From Datisca glomerata (lineage: Eukaryota; Streptophyta; Magnoliopsida; Cucurbitales; Datiscaceae), in the NCBI GenBank assembly GCA_003255025.1, contig QANY01005635.1, forward strand, positions 186,001 to 250,000: DNA of 64,000 nt, in the 5' to 3' direction. Below are positions 48,341 to 56,331 of the stretch, piece by piece; position 1 is the first letter of the stretch, and the number at the start of each line of letters is the position of its first letter. The position numbers and the translations under genes were made by a program. Under the pieces are notes generated by a model that had not been told where the DNA came from, ran no database searches, and worked only from the letters and a program-made list of their open reading frames with translations.

Positions 48341-49077
48341 TTCTACTTTTGCCTACTTTTGATTAGTAACAGTAAAAAGCATAAATAACTACCTAATTAT
48401 TTGAAAACTAGTACAATTATTATAGAAAACGATAAACTACAAAGATTCCTTGATAATTGTAATCTTAGATTCTTTCTTCTTGATCATTGTGTCTTGAAAA
48501 GAGTCATTGTGACTGTTGTTGCTTTATTTTGGTTGAGCCACTGTTTTTGTTCCTTGATAATTGCAATCTTGGAAGTCATTGTTGCTATTGCTAATTTATT
48601 GTTGGGTATCATTACAGTCATTGCATTAGGGGACTATTATGATATATTTCTGAACTTCTTGGTATTTTTGGCATTTTGTCAAGTACAAATTCTTTTGTTC
48701 ATTGACTGATTGATCCGAATTTGTTCATTATCAATATTATTGAATGGGTCCTTCAATTTCTGAGGAGTGATTGATTTTTTTTATTCAATTTGGTTATTTT
48801 GACTCTATGGATGATTTAGAGTAAGATTTATCATTATCTTCCAAAAGAGAAGCATTTTTTGAATTAATTTTTTCTCCAATTTGGATTTTGGCTTCATGGC
48901 CTTTGATTTTCTCTTTGAAGAGGATTCTGATTTGGTTATGGATCCAGATTTTGATGGATTTGGAATGGATGGTTGTTTGATTTGTGGATTTGAGTGAATG
49001 GGCTCATTAATTTTTTATGAAGTTTGGATAAAAGGATTTTCTAGTCTGATAATGGATGGACATTTGCAAATTCATAA
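48341..49077 (-). pseudogene. Viral unit E (reverse): end of second ORF and intergenic DNA
   Basis: On the minus strand, 49,077 to about 48,720 encodes the lysine- and serine-rich end of the second ORF, matching 33,405-33,720 of unit A. From about 48,710 to 48,341 lies the non-coding part before the promoter. The open plus-strand frames at 48,401 and 48,998 are antisense or chimeric. Confidence 0.6.
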
Positions 49078-49230
49078 TGAGAAAACTCTTGATGAAAAAA
49101 TACTTAAAAAATTAGAAATTTTGAGAAACAATATCTCGGAATCAGATAAACATAGGTTAAAATCTACGTATGAGCCATCTACAATTTATGAATGTTCAAA
49201 AAATATGGAAGAGCCATCTACAATTTATGA
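49078..49230 (+). pseudogene. Viral coat-protein N-terminal piece at the right edge of the block
   Basis: The orientation returns to plus near 49,078. The sequence carries one full and one partial copy of the repeat module also seen at the left edge. The frame stays open into the Copia sequence at 49,231. Both block edges therefore lie in the same viral region and orientation. Confidence 0.7.
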
Positions 49231-50327
49231 ATCATCCTTATCAGTGTCTGACACTAGGACATGTGTCTCATGGTTCTTAGCAAATGGGTTGAATTACAAC
49301 CCTCCCACTATGATGTTGCACTGGGGTTTCTTGAACAGGAATAATCGTTTCTATTGTTTTTCATATATCACTTAATGATGAAGATGGTTTGATCTCATCA
49401 AATGTGATTTCTCCAAGAACTACTTTCTCTGAGGTTTGTTGTATACCATATAGTCGTGTTCAAAGAAAGTAGCATTTGTCAATTCAAACACTTTTTTATC
49501 CTTGTGAATATAAAAGTAATCACCTCTTGTTTCTGGAGCATAGCTAACAAATATACACACTTCAGACCTTGAATTTAACATTCTAGTCTTAGGTCTAAGA
49601 ACGTGAGCCGTACACCCCCATATACAGAAAGGGCATAAACTAGGTTTAGAGTCATTCTAAAACACTAAATGTGTCTTTCTTACAGACTTAGAAGGAACTA
49701 CATTCAAAATGTAAGTTGTCGTTTGAAGTGCATATCCCCAGAATGTGAATGAGTATCTTAACATTAACCTAACCATACCAAATAAGGTTATGTTTCTTTT
49801 TTCTGAAACACCACTTTGCTGTGACATTCCAGATGTAATGAGTTGGGATATAATGCCATACTCCAGCAGGTAATCCTTGAATTTTAAATCCAAGTATTCA
49901 CCACCTCGACCTGATCGAAGTGTTTTCAAAGATTTATCTAATTTCTTTTCAGCTTCTGCTTTGAAGTCTTTATATCGATTAGGTAACTATAATCGTACCT
50001 TGAGTAATCGTCAATACTCATAACCACATCTAGCTAGTATATTGATTGGTCCGCAGATGCCACTGTGTACTAGCTCAAGTGGTACTTTGGCTCTTTGGCC
50101 CTTTGCAGAGAAAGGACTCTGGGTCATTTTAACCACTAAACATGATTCAGAAATCGGAAAAGTTCCAACTTCTATTTCTTTCAAAGCACCATGCTTTGTT
50201 AATCAGTTCATTCTGTCAAGATTAATATATCCCAACCTGAGATGCCAAAGATATGTATCATCTTCTTGAGAAACCTTTTGTCATTTGTTATCTTTTGGAT
50301 TTGCTACTTAAATTAATTATAAATTAT
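49231..50327 (-). pseudogene. Copia-1 integrase
   Basis: On the minus strand the core integrase frame (49,929-49,657) reads KTLRSGRGGEYLD, later GVSEKRNITL and FWGYALQTTTYILN. In Copia integrases the first motif is normally SDRGGEY, so the catalytic Asp is Gly here. The C-terminal part (about 49,620-49,430) reads VLRPKTRMLNSRSEVCIFV and YAPETRGDYFYIHKDKKVFE. The frame continues through SGRVV near 49,300 to SDTDKDD at the viral edge. It rejoins the RT part at 28,263. Inactive. Confidence 0.87.
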
Positions 50328-50760
50328 TTAATGTTCGTTCAGCTGGATTAAGCACATACCGTCCATTGAAACTTTTGCATGACAAATATTGAAACCATTC
50401 TTTGAAATAACCAACATATTATTACTAAAGGAAATATCAAAATTCTGTTCAAGCAACAAAGGCAGAGAAATTAAATTTCTAGAAAATCCCGGAATAAAAT
50501 AAACATTGTTCAAAATAACAAATTTACGTCTAAAATGTAAACGTACGATTCCCAATGCTTTTGCTGAAAAGAGCACACCACTGCCAACTCTCACTATCAC
50601 CTCACTATCAGCAAGTTCCTTGAAGAATCAAGTATCTGCAAAGAAGAACAAACATGGTTAGTGGCTCTTGAATCTATAATCCCGGATGAAAAATCATTTT
50701 CCACAAAACAAGCTTCAAGTACAAGTAAAATCAAATTTACCTTTATTTTTTAGCTCGGAT
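50328..50760 (-). pseudogene. Copia-1 protease and pre-integrase segment
   Basis: The minus strand at about 50,690-50,640 encodes IIDSRATNHVCSSLQ, where Copia proteases have D-S-G. The Gly is replaced by Arg. The frame 50,600-50,328 is the conserved segment before the integrase zinc domain (FVILNNVYFIPGFSRNLISL). Protease would be inactive. Confidence 0.85.
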
Positions 50761-51297
50761 AGATACTTGTTGCAGTTTCTCTTCCAATGACCCTCAACTC
50801 CATAATGAAAACATTTTCCTTTGGGTTCTTTCTTCTTAGAGTTGTTGTCATTCTTGTTCTTCTTGTCCTAAGTGAGTTCTTCACTTTCTGTCATTTCTTA
50901 TCCTTATCATTTTCCTTCCCATTGTCTTCTTCTTCTTCTGACTTTTGTCTTTAGAGGAAGAAAGCCTTTTGTTAGCAACATTTGCCTCACTCTCTTTGGT
51001 CATACACTTGTTGAGTGACTCAAAAGTCTATAGTTCATTCAACAACTAGGTCATGTTAATTTGGAACTTTTTCATAACATAGTTGGTAGTGAACGTAGAA
51101 AAAGAAGGTGTGAGTGATTCAAGTATAATGTAATTTGAGTTCGCTCATCAATGCTAGCCCCATGTACTTCTGCTTCATGCATTATGTTGATCGTCTTAAA
51201 AACATGTTCTCGCACAGAAATACTTTCTTCAACTTAGTAATCATATAGTTTCTAGTAGCTTCATGCTAACTTTGATCAGATTGCTACCCAAACATTA
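50761..51297 (-). pseudogene. gag: Copia-1 gag, C-terminal part with zinc knuckle
   Basis: On the minus strand the gag core reads REHVLKTINIMHEAEVHGAS at about 51,215-51,155, then ITLYLESLTPSFSTFTTNYV and a lysine-rich stretch. The zinc knuckle (50,813-50,772) reads CFHYGVEGHWKRNC, in which the second Cys is Tyr. The frame begins abruptly at about 51,297 with MFG and QSDQS blocks. The N-terminal part of the same gag is at 58,412-58,173, on the other side of Copia-2. Confidence 0.83.
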
Positions 51298-51612
51298 ATT
51301 AAAGTTTGTTTATAGTTTACTAAAGTCTGAGGTGTCGACGTAAGAAGAGTAAAGACAAAGGTGTCTTCCAAACTAACTCTTCTGAAATAGTTCAAAATAT
51401 TATTCACAATCTTAGGATCGGCTGGGAATCGAGTCTGATTATGACTGTTAGATTGAACCAAAGGATGCCAGTCTTGGGGCATGGGAGTGGAGACTCTAAT
51501 GGTTGACCTAAACATGTTGTGGAACATGTTGAATAGACTAGTAACCAATTAGTTTAGAGTAAAATCATTTATCCAGCTCTAAATATAATTGTTACACATA
51601 TAAGTTATTTTC
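51298..51612 (+). mobile_element. Copia-2 5' LTR remnant
   Basis: The segment is a diverged copy, in the same orientation, of 56,445-56,760, which lies inside the Copia-2 3' LTR (shared text includes atgattatgactgttag and atcatttat). It covers roughly LTR positions 110 to 420. It passes directly into RT sequence, so the rest of the LTR, gag, protease and integrase have been deleted. Confidence 0.65.
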
Positions 51613-52201
51613 ATACTCAAGACTGCTTTTCTGAATGGCAATCTTGAGGAGTGCATTTATATGGCTCAATTAGATGAGTTCATGGAGAAAGGCCTAGAGG
51701 GCAAGGTTTGCGAATTGCTAAAGTCCATTTATAAACTTTAATTTTGAGCAGTCAGTGGAAAAACCCTGTGTGTATAAGCTGATACACGAAGGGAATGTGG
51801 TTTTATGGTTTTGTACGTGGATGATATTCTGCTCATTGAAAATGATGTAGGAAAATTATCTGATGTCAAGCTTTGGCTTGCAAAGTAATTTGATATGAAA
51901 GATCTTGGAGATGCTAACTTTGTCCTAGGTATTCAGATCTTTCGTGATTCGAAGAATAAATAATTAGCACTATCTCAAGCATCTTATATTGTTAAGGTGA
52001 TGGATCGCTTCAGTATGCAAGACTCTAAAAAGAGATATCTTCCTTTCAGGCATGGAGTCAACCTCTCCAAGAAGCAGTCTCCCAAGACTCCTAAAGAAGA
52101 GGAATACATGAGAAAGATTCTCTATGCCTCAATTGTTCATATATGTGATGCTTTGCACTAGTGAGACATTTGCTACGCGGTGGGCGTAGGTCATTTCCAA
52201 T
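51612..52201 (+). pseudogene. Copia-2 reverse transcriptase
   Basis: The plus-strand reading begins KTAFLNGNLEECIYM, continues with LDEFMEKGLEGKVCELLKS, then after a frameshift VLYVDDILLIEN (YVDD near 51,810-51,830), FDMKDLGDANFVLGIQIF and ALSQASYIVKVMDRFSMQD. It ends at VGVGHFQS next to the CACTA insertion. In Copia the next residues are NPGLKHW, which resume at 55,765. Frameshifts and stops make it inactive, though the catalytic box is intact. Confidence 0.87.
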
Positions 52202-52204
52202 CTA
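52202..52204 (+). repeat. Left target-site duplication of CACTA element (cta)
   Basis: cta precedes the terminal CACTACTACAAAA and is repeated at 55,765-55,767. Removing the element and one cta restores the Copia-2 reading frame Q-S-N-P-G. Confidence 0.85.
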
Positions 52205-52249
52205 CACTACTACAAAACTGGGCTTTAATGATAGCCGTAAACTTGTTTT

Positions 52250-52274
52250 ATGACAAGTTTGTTAAACTTGTCAT
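52250..52274. repeat. Sub-terminal hairpin, left end of CACTA
   Basis: Arms of 11 bases (atgacaagttt and its complement) flank the 3-base loop gtt. It lies about 45 bases from the left end. Confidence 0.8.
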
Positions 52275-52566
52275 AGAAAAAAGGTTTTTGAGCAGGATAT
52301 TTTGCTTTTTGAGTTACATGATAGTGTTTAAAAGAGTTGTCATCAAATATTTACCTACTATGGCAACTATTTTTTAAGCTATCATAAAATTTTTTTGCTT
52401 TTTTTTTAAGATTCAGGCATGATGATGGCAACATAGTTATATATACCCATATTTCATTTTAATTATTAAAAAACCATCTATATAATGCTCAAATTTCTAA
52501 GAACCCTAATATTCCCTTTCATCTTTCTCATCTCTTAAACAATCGCTCTCATCTCTCTTAACCCTT

Positions 52567-52569
<3 letters not shown>

Positions 52570-52607
<38 letters not shown>
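52570..52607 (+). repeat. (CT)n microsatellite
   Basis: About 18 uninterrupted ct units lie inside the CACTA element, just upstream of the ATG at 52,657. Such pyrimidine runs are common in plant 5' untranslated regions, which fits capture of a gene start, but that is an inference. Confidence 0.95.
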
Positions 52608-52609
<2 letters not shown>

Positions 52610-52656
52610 AACATTAATTATTAGTAGGGAAGAGGTTTCCATTCTAATTTACTGCA

Positions 52657-52952
52657 ATGGCAAAGGAAAAGAAGGCTAGGGTTTCTGAGGAGCAATCAGC
52701 GGAAGAACGATATGATTATGAAGATGACGAAGAGAACATGTAGAATCCTAATGGATCTCCCATGAAGGAGAAGAGCCTCTACGAGATAACTTTGTACAGT
52801 TTCGTGATTGAGAGTAGTTTTTCCTTAGCTACGAATCTGGTTTCTCCTTTTGGGAATTTTATCATTTTACTAGAAGTTGTTGATATCATTTTCTTTGCTT
52901 TCTACTTGTTCATGGCGTATAATGTGTATAATTGGGTTTGTACCGACATTTA
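52657..52952 (+). pseudogene. Possible captured gene start, acidic peptide
   Basis: The ATG opens MAKEKKARVSEEQSAEERYD followed by a run of acidic residues and a stop at 52,741. It continues in frame after a second Met (52,762) as a hydrophobic frame to 52,952, which looks like intron read-through. The 5' context (pyrimidine run, then ATG in a purine context) resembles a first exon. I do not recognise the protein. It may belong to the same captured gene as one of the downstream pieces. Confidence 0.45.
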
Positions 52953-53139
52953 ATCAAGATATATAGGAAGTAAATTTTTTTGTGCCCTGGTGATTTCAAA
53001 TGCAAAGATTCTGAAAATGACATAGATGCTTAATTGAGTTCTCAAAGGGACTTCTCCTTGCTTGTTATTTGGGTTTGTAGTATGTTGCCAATAGAAATAG
53101 GTTTTCAAGCATGTGTTTAGATGCTGTAGTGTCATGAAG

Positions 53140-54060
53140 CATGGTTAAGTTTGATAATTTGTGTGAAATTATCGTGATATACTACAGTGAAAAGTATCAA
53201 GTCTAGGCCCTAATTGATAGATTTTCCTTTAAAGGTTGAAGTGGAGCACCCTGACTAATGACATTTTGTTTAGACTATTTTCAACTTGGAATTTGGGATG
53301 ATAAAGCAGCCACACTAACGACTAGGGAATAGAAAGAAAAGGGAAGTCTGTTAATGCAAATCTGGAAAAAGAAGATAGAGGAGAGTAGAAAATTAGTATC
53401 CAACTAGTGTTCGCAAACCACTTTTTTCAAAACAGAAATCTTATATTTCTTATGTAAGTTCTAGTTAGATAGGCCTAGAAATCCTAACATAAAGAAAACA
53501 AAATAATATAATGAACGATTATTAAAACTATTTTCATTGAAATGCCTGGTAGTTAAAGGACTACCATGGAACTGACACAATGTACCCAAAAGCCTTTACA
53601 TTGAACTTGGCTTTGCTTCCAAATTGAATCCTTCCACTCTATCCAAGCCATTACTTAGGCTGCACCTTTGCTGTTGTCATAGGAGAATTGCAGATTACAT
53701 ATTCAAAAAGATCAGGGATTGTGTATGATATAATCACAACCTATCTTTTTCGTGTCACTTCACTTCATTCTTGAGGCAGAGCAATAAGGCAATTCATGGA
53801 AAAGGAACATTAGCATGTTTGGCAATATGGTTCACCATATGAGTTATAATCAACAAGTACATATATGGCTTCATTCTCAGTACAAGAAGATATACACATA
53901 AACACATAAACACACATATGTATATATGATTATCTTATCGTGATTGTATGTGGAACTGAATGCATGATTTAAAGTAGTTTTGCCTTTAGTGTTATTCTAG
54001 ACCACCTAATCCAAAGTGACTTCATATTTCATGTGTATATGTAATTTTTAGAAGTCTATA
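53140..54060. other. CACTA interior without recognisable feature
   Basis: AT-rich sequence resembling plant intron or intergenic DNA. No motif was recognised and no open frame exceeds background. Confidence 0.4.
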
Positions 54061-54077
54061 CATTTTGTAAGAAGGAT

Positions 54078-54180
54078 TATGGTATTGATTTTGCTTACCG
54101 TGATCATCCTGTCAAGTCATTTCATTGTCAATGTGGTAGCAAGTTCTGCAAGAACATAAAAAAATATGAACAGTGAGTTT
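54078..54180 (+). pseudogene. SUVR-type histone methyltransferase C-terminal exon (captured fragment)
   Basis: The plus-strand frame reads DYGIDFAYRDHPVKSFHCQC, then GSKFCKNIKKYEQ and a stop. The CQCGSKFC block is a post-SET zinc-binding motif (C-x-C-x4-C), and the preceding DYGIDF...HPVK.F text matches the end of SET domains of plant SUVR1/4-class proteins, which methylate histone H3 lysine 9. Only this last part is present. The bases upstream (pyrimidine-rich tract ending in ag) look like an intron border. The fragment sits inside the CACTA element and is best explained by capture of a host exon. Family call from memory of the motif, not from a search. Confidence 0.65.
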
Positions 54181-54339
54181 CTTCCCGCATCTTTCTTATT
54201 GCCTTCCCTAGAGACAAGTTCTTCACATTTATGAATTTTTGTTGTTTCTCAGCAACCAAATTGAGCCTTAAGAACATTTACTCTTGATAGGTCGTAATGT
54301 TTTGTCTAATTCTTTCTGAATTTTATAGTTTCATTAGAA

Positions 54340-54545
54340 TGCATGAACATATGTAAGTTACTGAAAGGGGAAGGAAATGGTAGATATGACTGTAACGTTC
54401 TCTCATGTGCATGGAAAGCTCCAAGGGTCTTGTCCGGGTTTCTTGCGAGTACAACACATCCATTCCAATGCTCGTCTATTCCATTATCACGACTTGGAAA
54501 GAGAAACAAATTAAATTTGGTAAATTTCCACACTGCCTGAACTAC
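54340..54545 (+). pseudogene. Unidentified captured coding-like piece
   Basis: The frame contains GNGRYDCNVLSCAWKAPRVL and then SGFLASTTHPFQCSSIP. Composition and codon texture are more gene-like than the flanks, and the run is open for 65 residues. I do not recognise the family. A second frame (54,405-54,677) overlaps. It lies between the SUVR-like and RCC1-like pieces. Confidence 0.4.
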
Positions 54546-54689
54546 TTAGGAGTTTTATCATTTAAAAAGTGGTTTACAACTTTAATTAAATTTTATATGT
54601 CTCATCCAATCTTGAGGATCTTTCACAATGTTGGAGGTCCTTATGTTGTTTTTACCACAATACTTTTTCTCAGATGAAGCTCATCTTAG

Positions 54690-54830
54690 AGTCGAATTAG
54701 GTTTTGAAACTCTTGATTAAAGTCGTTAAAGCTAGAGGAGGGATAATTCATACGGTTGTGGTCACTGAAGATGGGCAATCCTATTCTTTTGCGTGGAACA
54801 GACATGGTAGCTGAGGTCTGGCTCAGTGAA
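54690..54830 (+). pseudogene. RCC1-type repeat fragment (captured)
   Basis: The plus-strand frame reads ARGGIIHTVVVTEDGQSYSF and then AWNRHGS, followed by a stop where a G-Q-L-G-like turn is expected. This is the core pattern of an RCC1 blade (H.V..T.DG..Y.WG.N..GQLG), as found in UVR8-like and other plant RCC1 proteins. Only about one blade is present. It is inside the CACTA element and probably a captured host exon. Confidence 0.5.
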
Positions 54831-54883
54831 AAATGGTAGGCTAAGTTATGCAAATATGTTATTTTAAAATTTATAATTGTCAT

Positions 54884-55448
54884 TCTTTATTTACGTATTT
54901 ACCTACTTAGGATTACTTCATGTCATGTTGCTGACAATGTCCTTAAGCATGTATATGCTTCTAGTTGTAAATTCAAATTTAAGATTTTTAAGAAGTGCTC
55001 CATTTATTTATAGTCATTAGGTGGTCAATATTTGTATGCACTCTTGTCTGAGCTCTCTCTGTAAATATCATAGTGAGTGATGTGAACTCAAATGGTTCAA
55101 TTTTCTTTCAACTTCTATATATAATATATATAGAAATATTCGTGTGTTGAAAATGGATATTATGTAGTAGTATATTATATATCACTTAAAGTCATATATT
55201 GTCTTGATTTTTTATTACATTTTTGTTAATATTCTAATTTGCTAATTATTTTAGCTTAATATTTTGCATCCATGCTTCATCTTTCCTTGTAGAGATTGAG
55301 TCATCTCCTATTCACTGTCATGTTTCAAAAGTGAAAAATACTACTTGCGGATGTTTAGTTATTCTGCCATTATTTGTTTAGATCATCTCCTTTTTCATTA
55401 ATTAATCTTATGTGTTTCTTTGATGTTCAGTTGGTATTGAATATATTG
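54884..55448. other. CACTA interior, AT-rich, no gene seen
   Basis: No coding or RNA motif was recognised. The sequence resembles intron or intergenic DNA between the captured pieces and the right sub-terminal region. Confidence 0.4.
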
Positions 55449-55482
55449 CTGTCATGGAAAGGAATTTTCCTTTCCATGACAG
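55449..55482. repeat. 34-nt palindrome in CACTA right sub-terminal region
   Basis: Two perfect 16-base arms (ctgtcatggaaaggaa and its complement) are separated by tt. Related shorter motifs (atgacag, cctgtcat) recur from 55,500 to 55,740. This is the typical density of sub-terminal repeats in CACTA elements. Confidence 0.9.
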
Positions 55483-55767
55483 TTTTTTATGAAGAAACTA
55501 GACTTTTAATGACAGGGATTCCCAGTCATCTAAAGTCTTTTCGCGACATCCTATGATGGCGGGGATTTCCTGTCACGGCATTTCACGACATCCTATGATG
55601 ATGGGGACTCCCTGTCATCTTAATGCTATTTGCGGCATGCTATTATGACAGTTTTTGTTAAAACAGTAAAGTTGACAACCCGATAGATGACAATCGGCTA
55701 GTCGTCATTATAATGTTATAATGCCAGGTTTTGATTGTCATCTATCCCCATTTTTATAGTTTTGCTA

Positions 55768-56295
55768 ATCCTGGACTCAAGCATTGGAATGACGTCAACC
55801 ATATCCTTAAGTATCTTAAGAGAATAAGGAATTACATGCTTGTGTATTCAGGTAATGACCTAAATATGATGGGGTATACTGATTCTGATTTCCAAGCAGA
55901 CAAAGATTCTAGGAGGAGGTTCACTTCATATTGGTGTTCATCTTGAACGGTGGAGTAGTTGTATGGAGAAGCATTAAACAGTCTTGCATTGGTGATTCTA
56001 CCATGGAAGCTGATCATGTGGCAGCTTGTGAAGTTTTAATGGAAGCTATATGGCTTAGAAAGTTCTTGAAGACTCTAGAAGTTGTTCCAGAACCTGACAA
56101 ACCCATGACACTTTATTCCGATAACACTGGGGCTGTAGCGAATTTGAAGCGTAAGTGTCATCTGATTAGAGTGATTGTTCAGTGTGGAGATGTTGTAGTA
56201 ACACAGATATCGACGGTCAACAACTTGACATATCTATTCACGAAGACTTTAAGTAGTAAAGTCTTTGATGGACATATAGACGACATGGAGATATG
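55768..56295 (+). pseudogene. Copia-2 RNase H
   Basis: The frame continues from the RT: NPGLKHWNDVNHILKYLKRI, then GYTDSDFQADKDSRRR with the first catalytic Asp residues kept. After a frameshift comes VVVWRSIKQSCIGDSTMEAD, then WLRKFLKTLEVVPEPDKPMT and LYSDNTGAVANLKRK, then LFTKTLSSKVFDGHIDDM. The KHIE block that normally follows SNTGA is deleted. It ends just before the polypurine tract. Inactive because of frameshift and deletion. Confidence 0.88.
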
Positions 56296-56322
56296 AGATT
56301 GTACACGCCTACTTTAGTCCAC

Positions 56323-56331
56323 GTGGGAGAT
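56323..56331 (+). other. Copia-2 polypurine tract
   Basis: gtgggagat lies directly before tgtaggaattatgtccata, the start of the 3' LTR. This is the standard plant Copia arrangement. Confidence 0.75.

Larger units (their letters stand above)
28264..49230. mobile_element. Endogenous pararetrovirus block (Caulimoviridae, florendovirus-like), rearranged
   Basis: About 21 kb of integrated plant pararetrovirus DNA. Gene order in the best unit is movement protein, coat protein with zinc knuckle, aspartic protease, reverse transcriptase, RNase H, second ORF, then promoter and leader with an initiator-Met primer site. Four primer-site copies lie on the plus strand and one on the minus strand. Units A, B, C and C2 are on the plus strand; D and E are mainly on the minus strand. 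Both edges of the block fall in the same part of the coat-protein N-terminal region. Every unit carries stops, frameshifts or deletions. Family is well supported by gene order and motifs; the genus is inferred. Confidence 0.88.
52205..55764. mobile_element. Non-autonomous CACTA (En/Spm) transposon with host gene pieces
   Basis: The left end is cactactacaaaactgggc. The right end is ttttatagttttg, whose reverse complement matches the left terminal 13 bases at 10 positions. A 3-bp duplication (cta) flanks it. Sub-terminal regions carry short inverted repeats based on atgacaagtt and tgacag, as expected for transposase binding zones of this superfamily. No transposase motif is visible in 3.56 kb. 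Inside are a (CT) run, an acidic frame, a post-SET-like exon and an RCC1-like piece. It is best described as a Pack-type CACTA element. Confidence 0.83.

Noticed and set aside
28264..49230. Possibility of a replication-competent integrated virus
   Set aside because: Every unit has stops, frameshifts or deletions in several genes, including catalytic sites, and no unit is complete. It is treated as a genomic fossil.
51276..51548. 90-residue minus-strand frame considered as extra Copia gag
   Set aside because: The frame lies mostly in a segment repeated at 56,445-56,760, inside the Copia-2 LTR, where the frame is not conserved. Gag motifs only begin at about 51,297.
54306..54533. 75-residue minus-strand frame in the CACTA interior
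   Set aside because: It is antisense to a more gene-like plus-strand reading and has no recognised motif.
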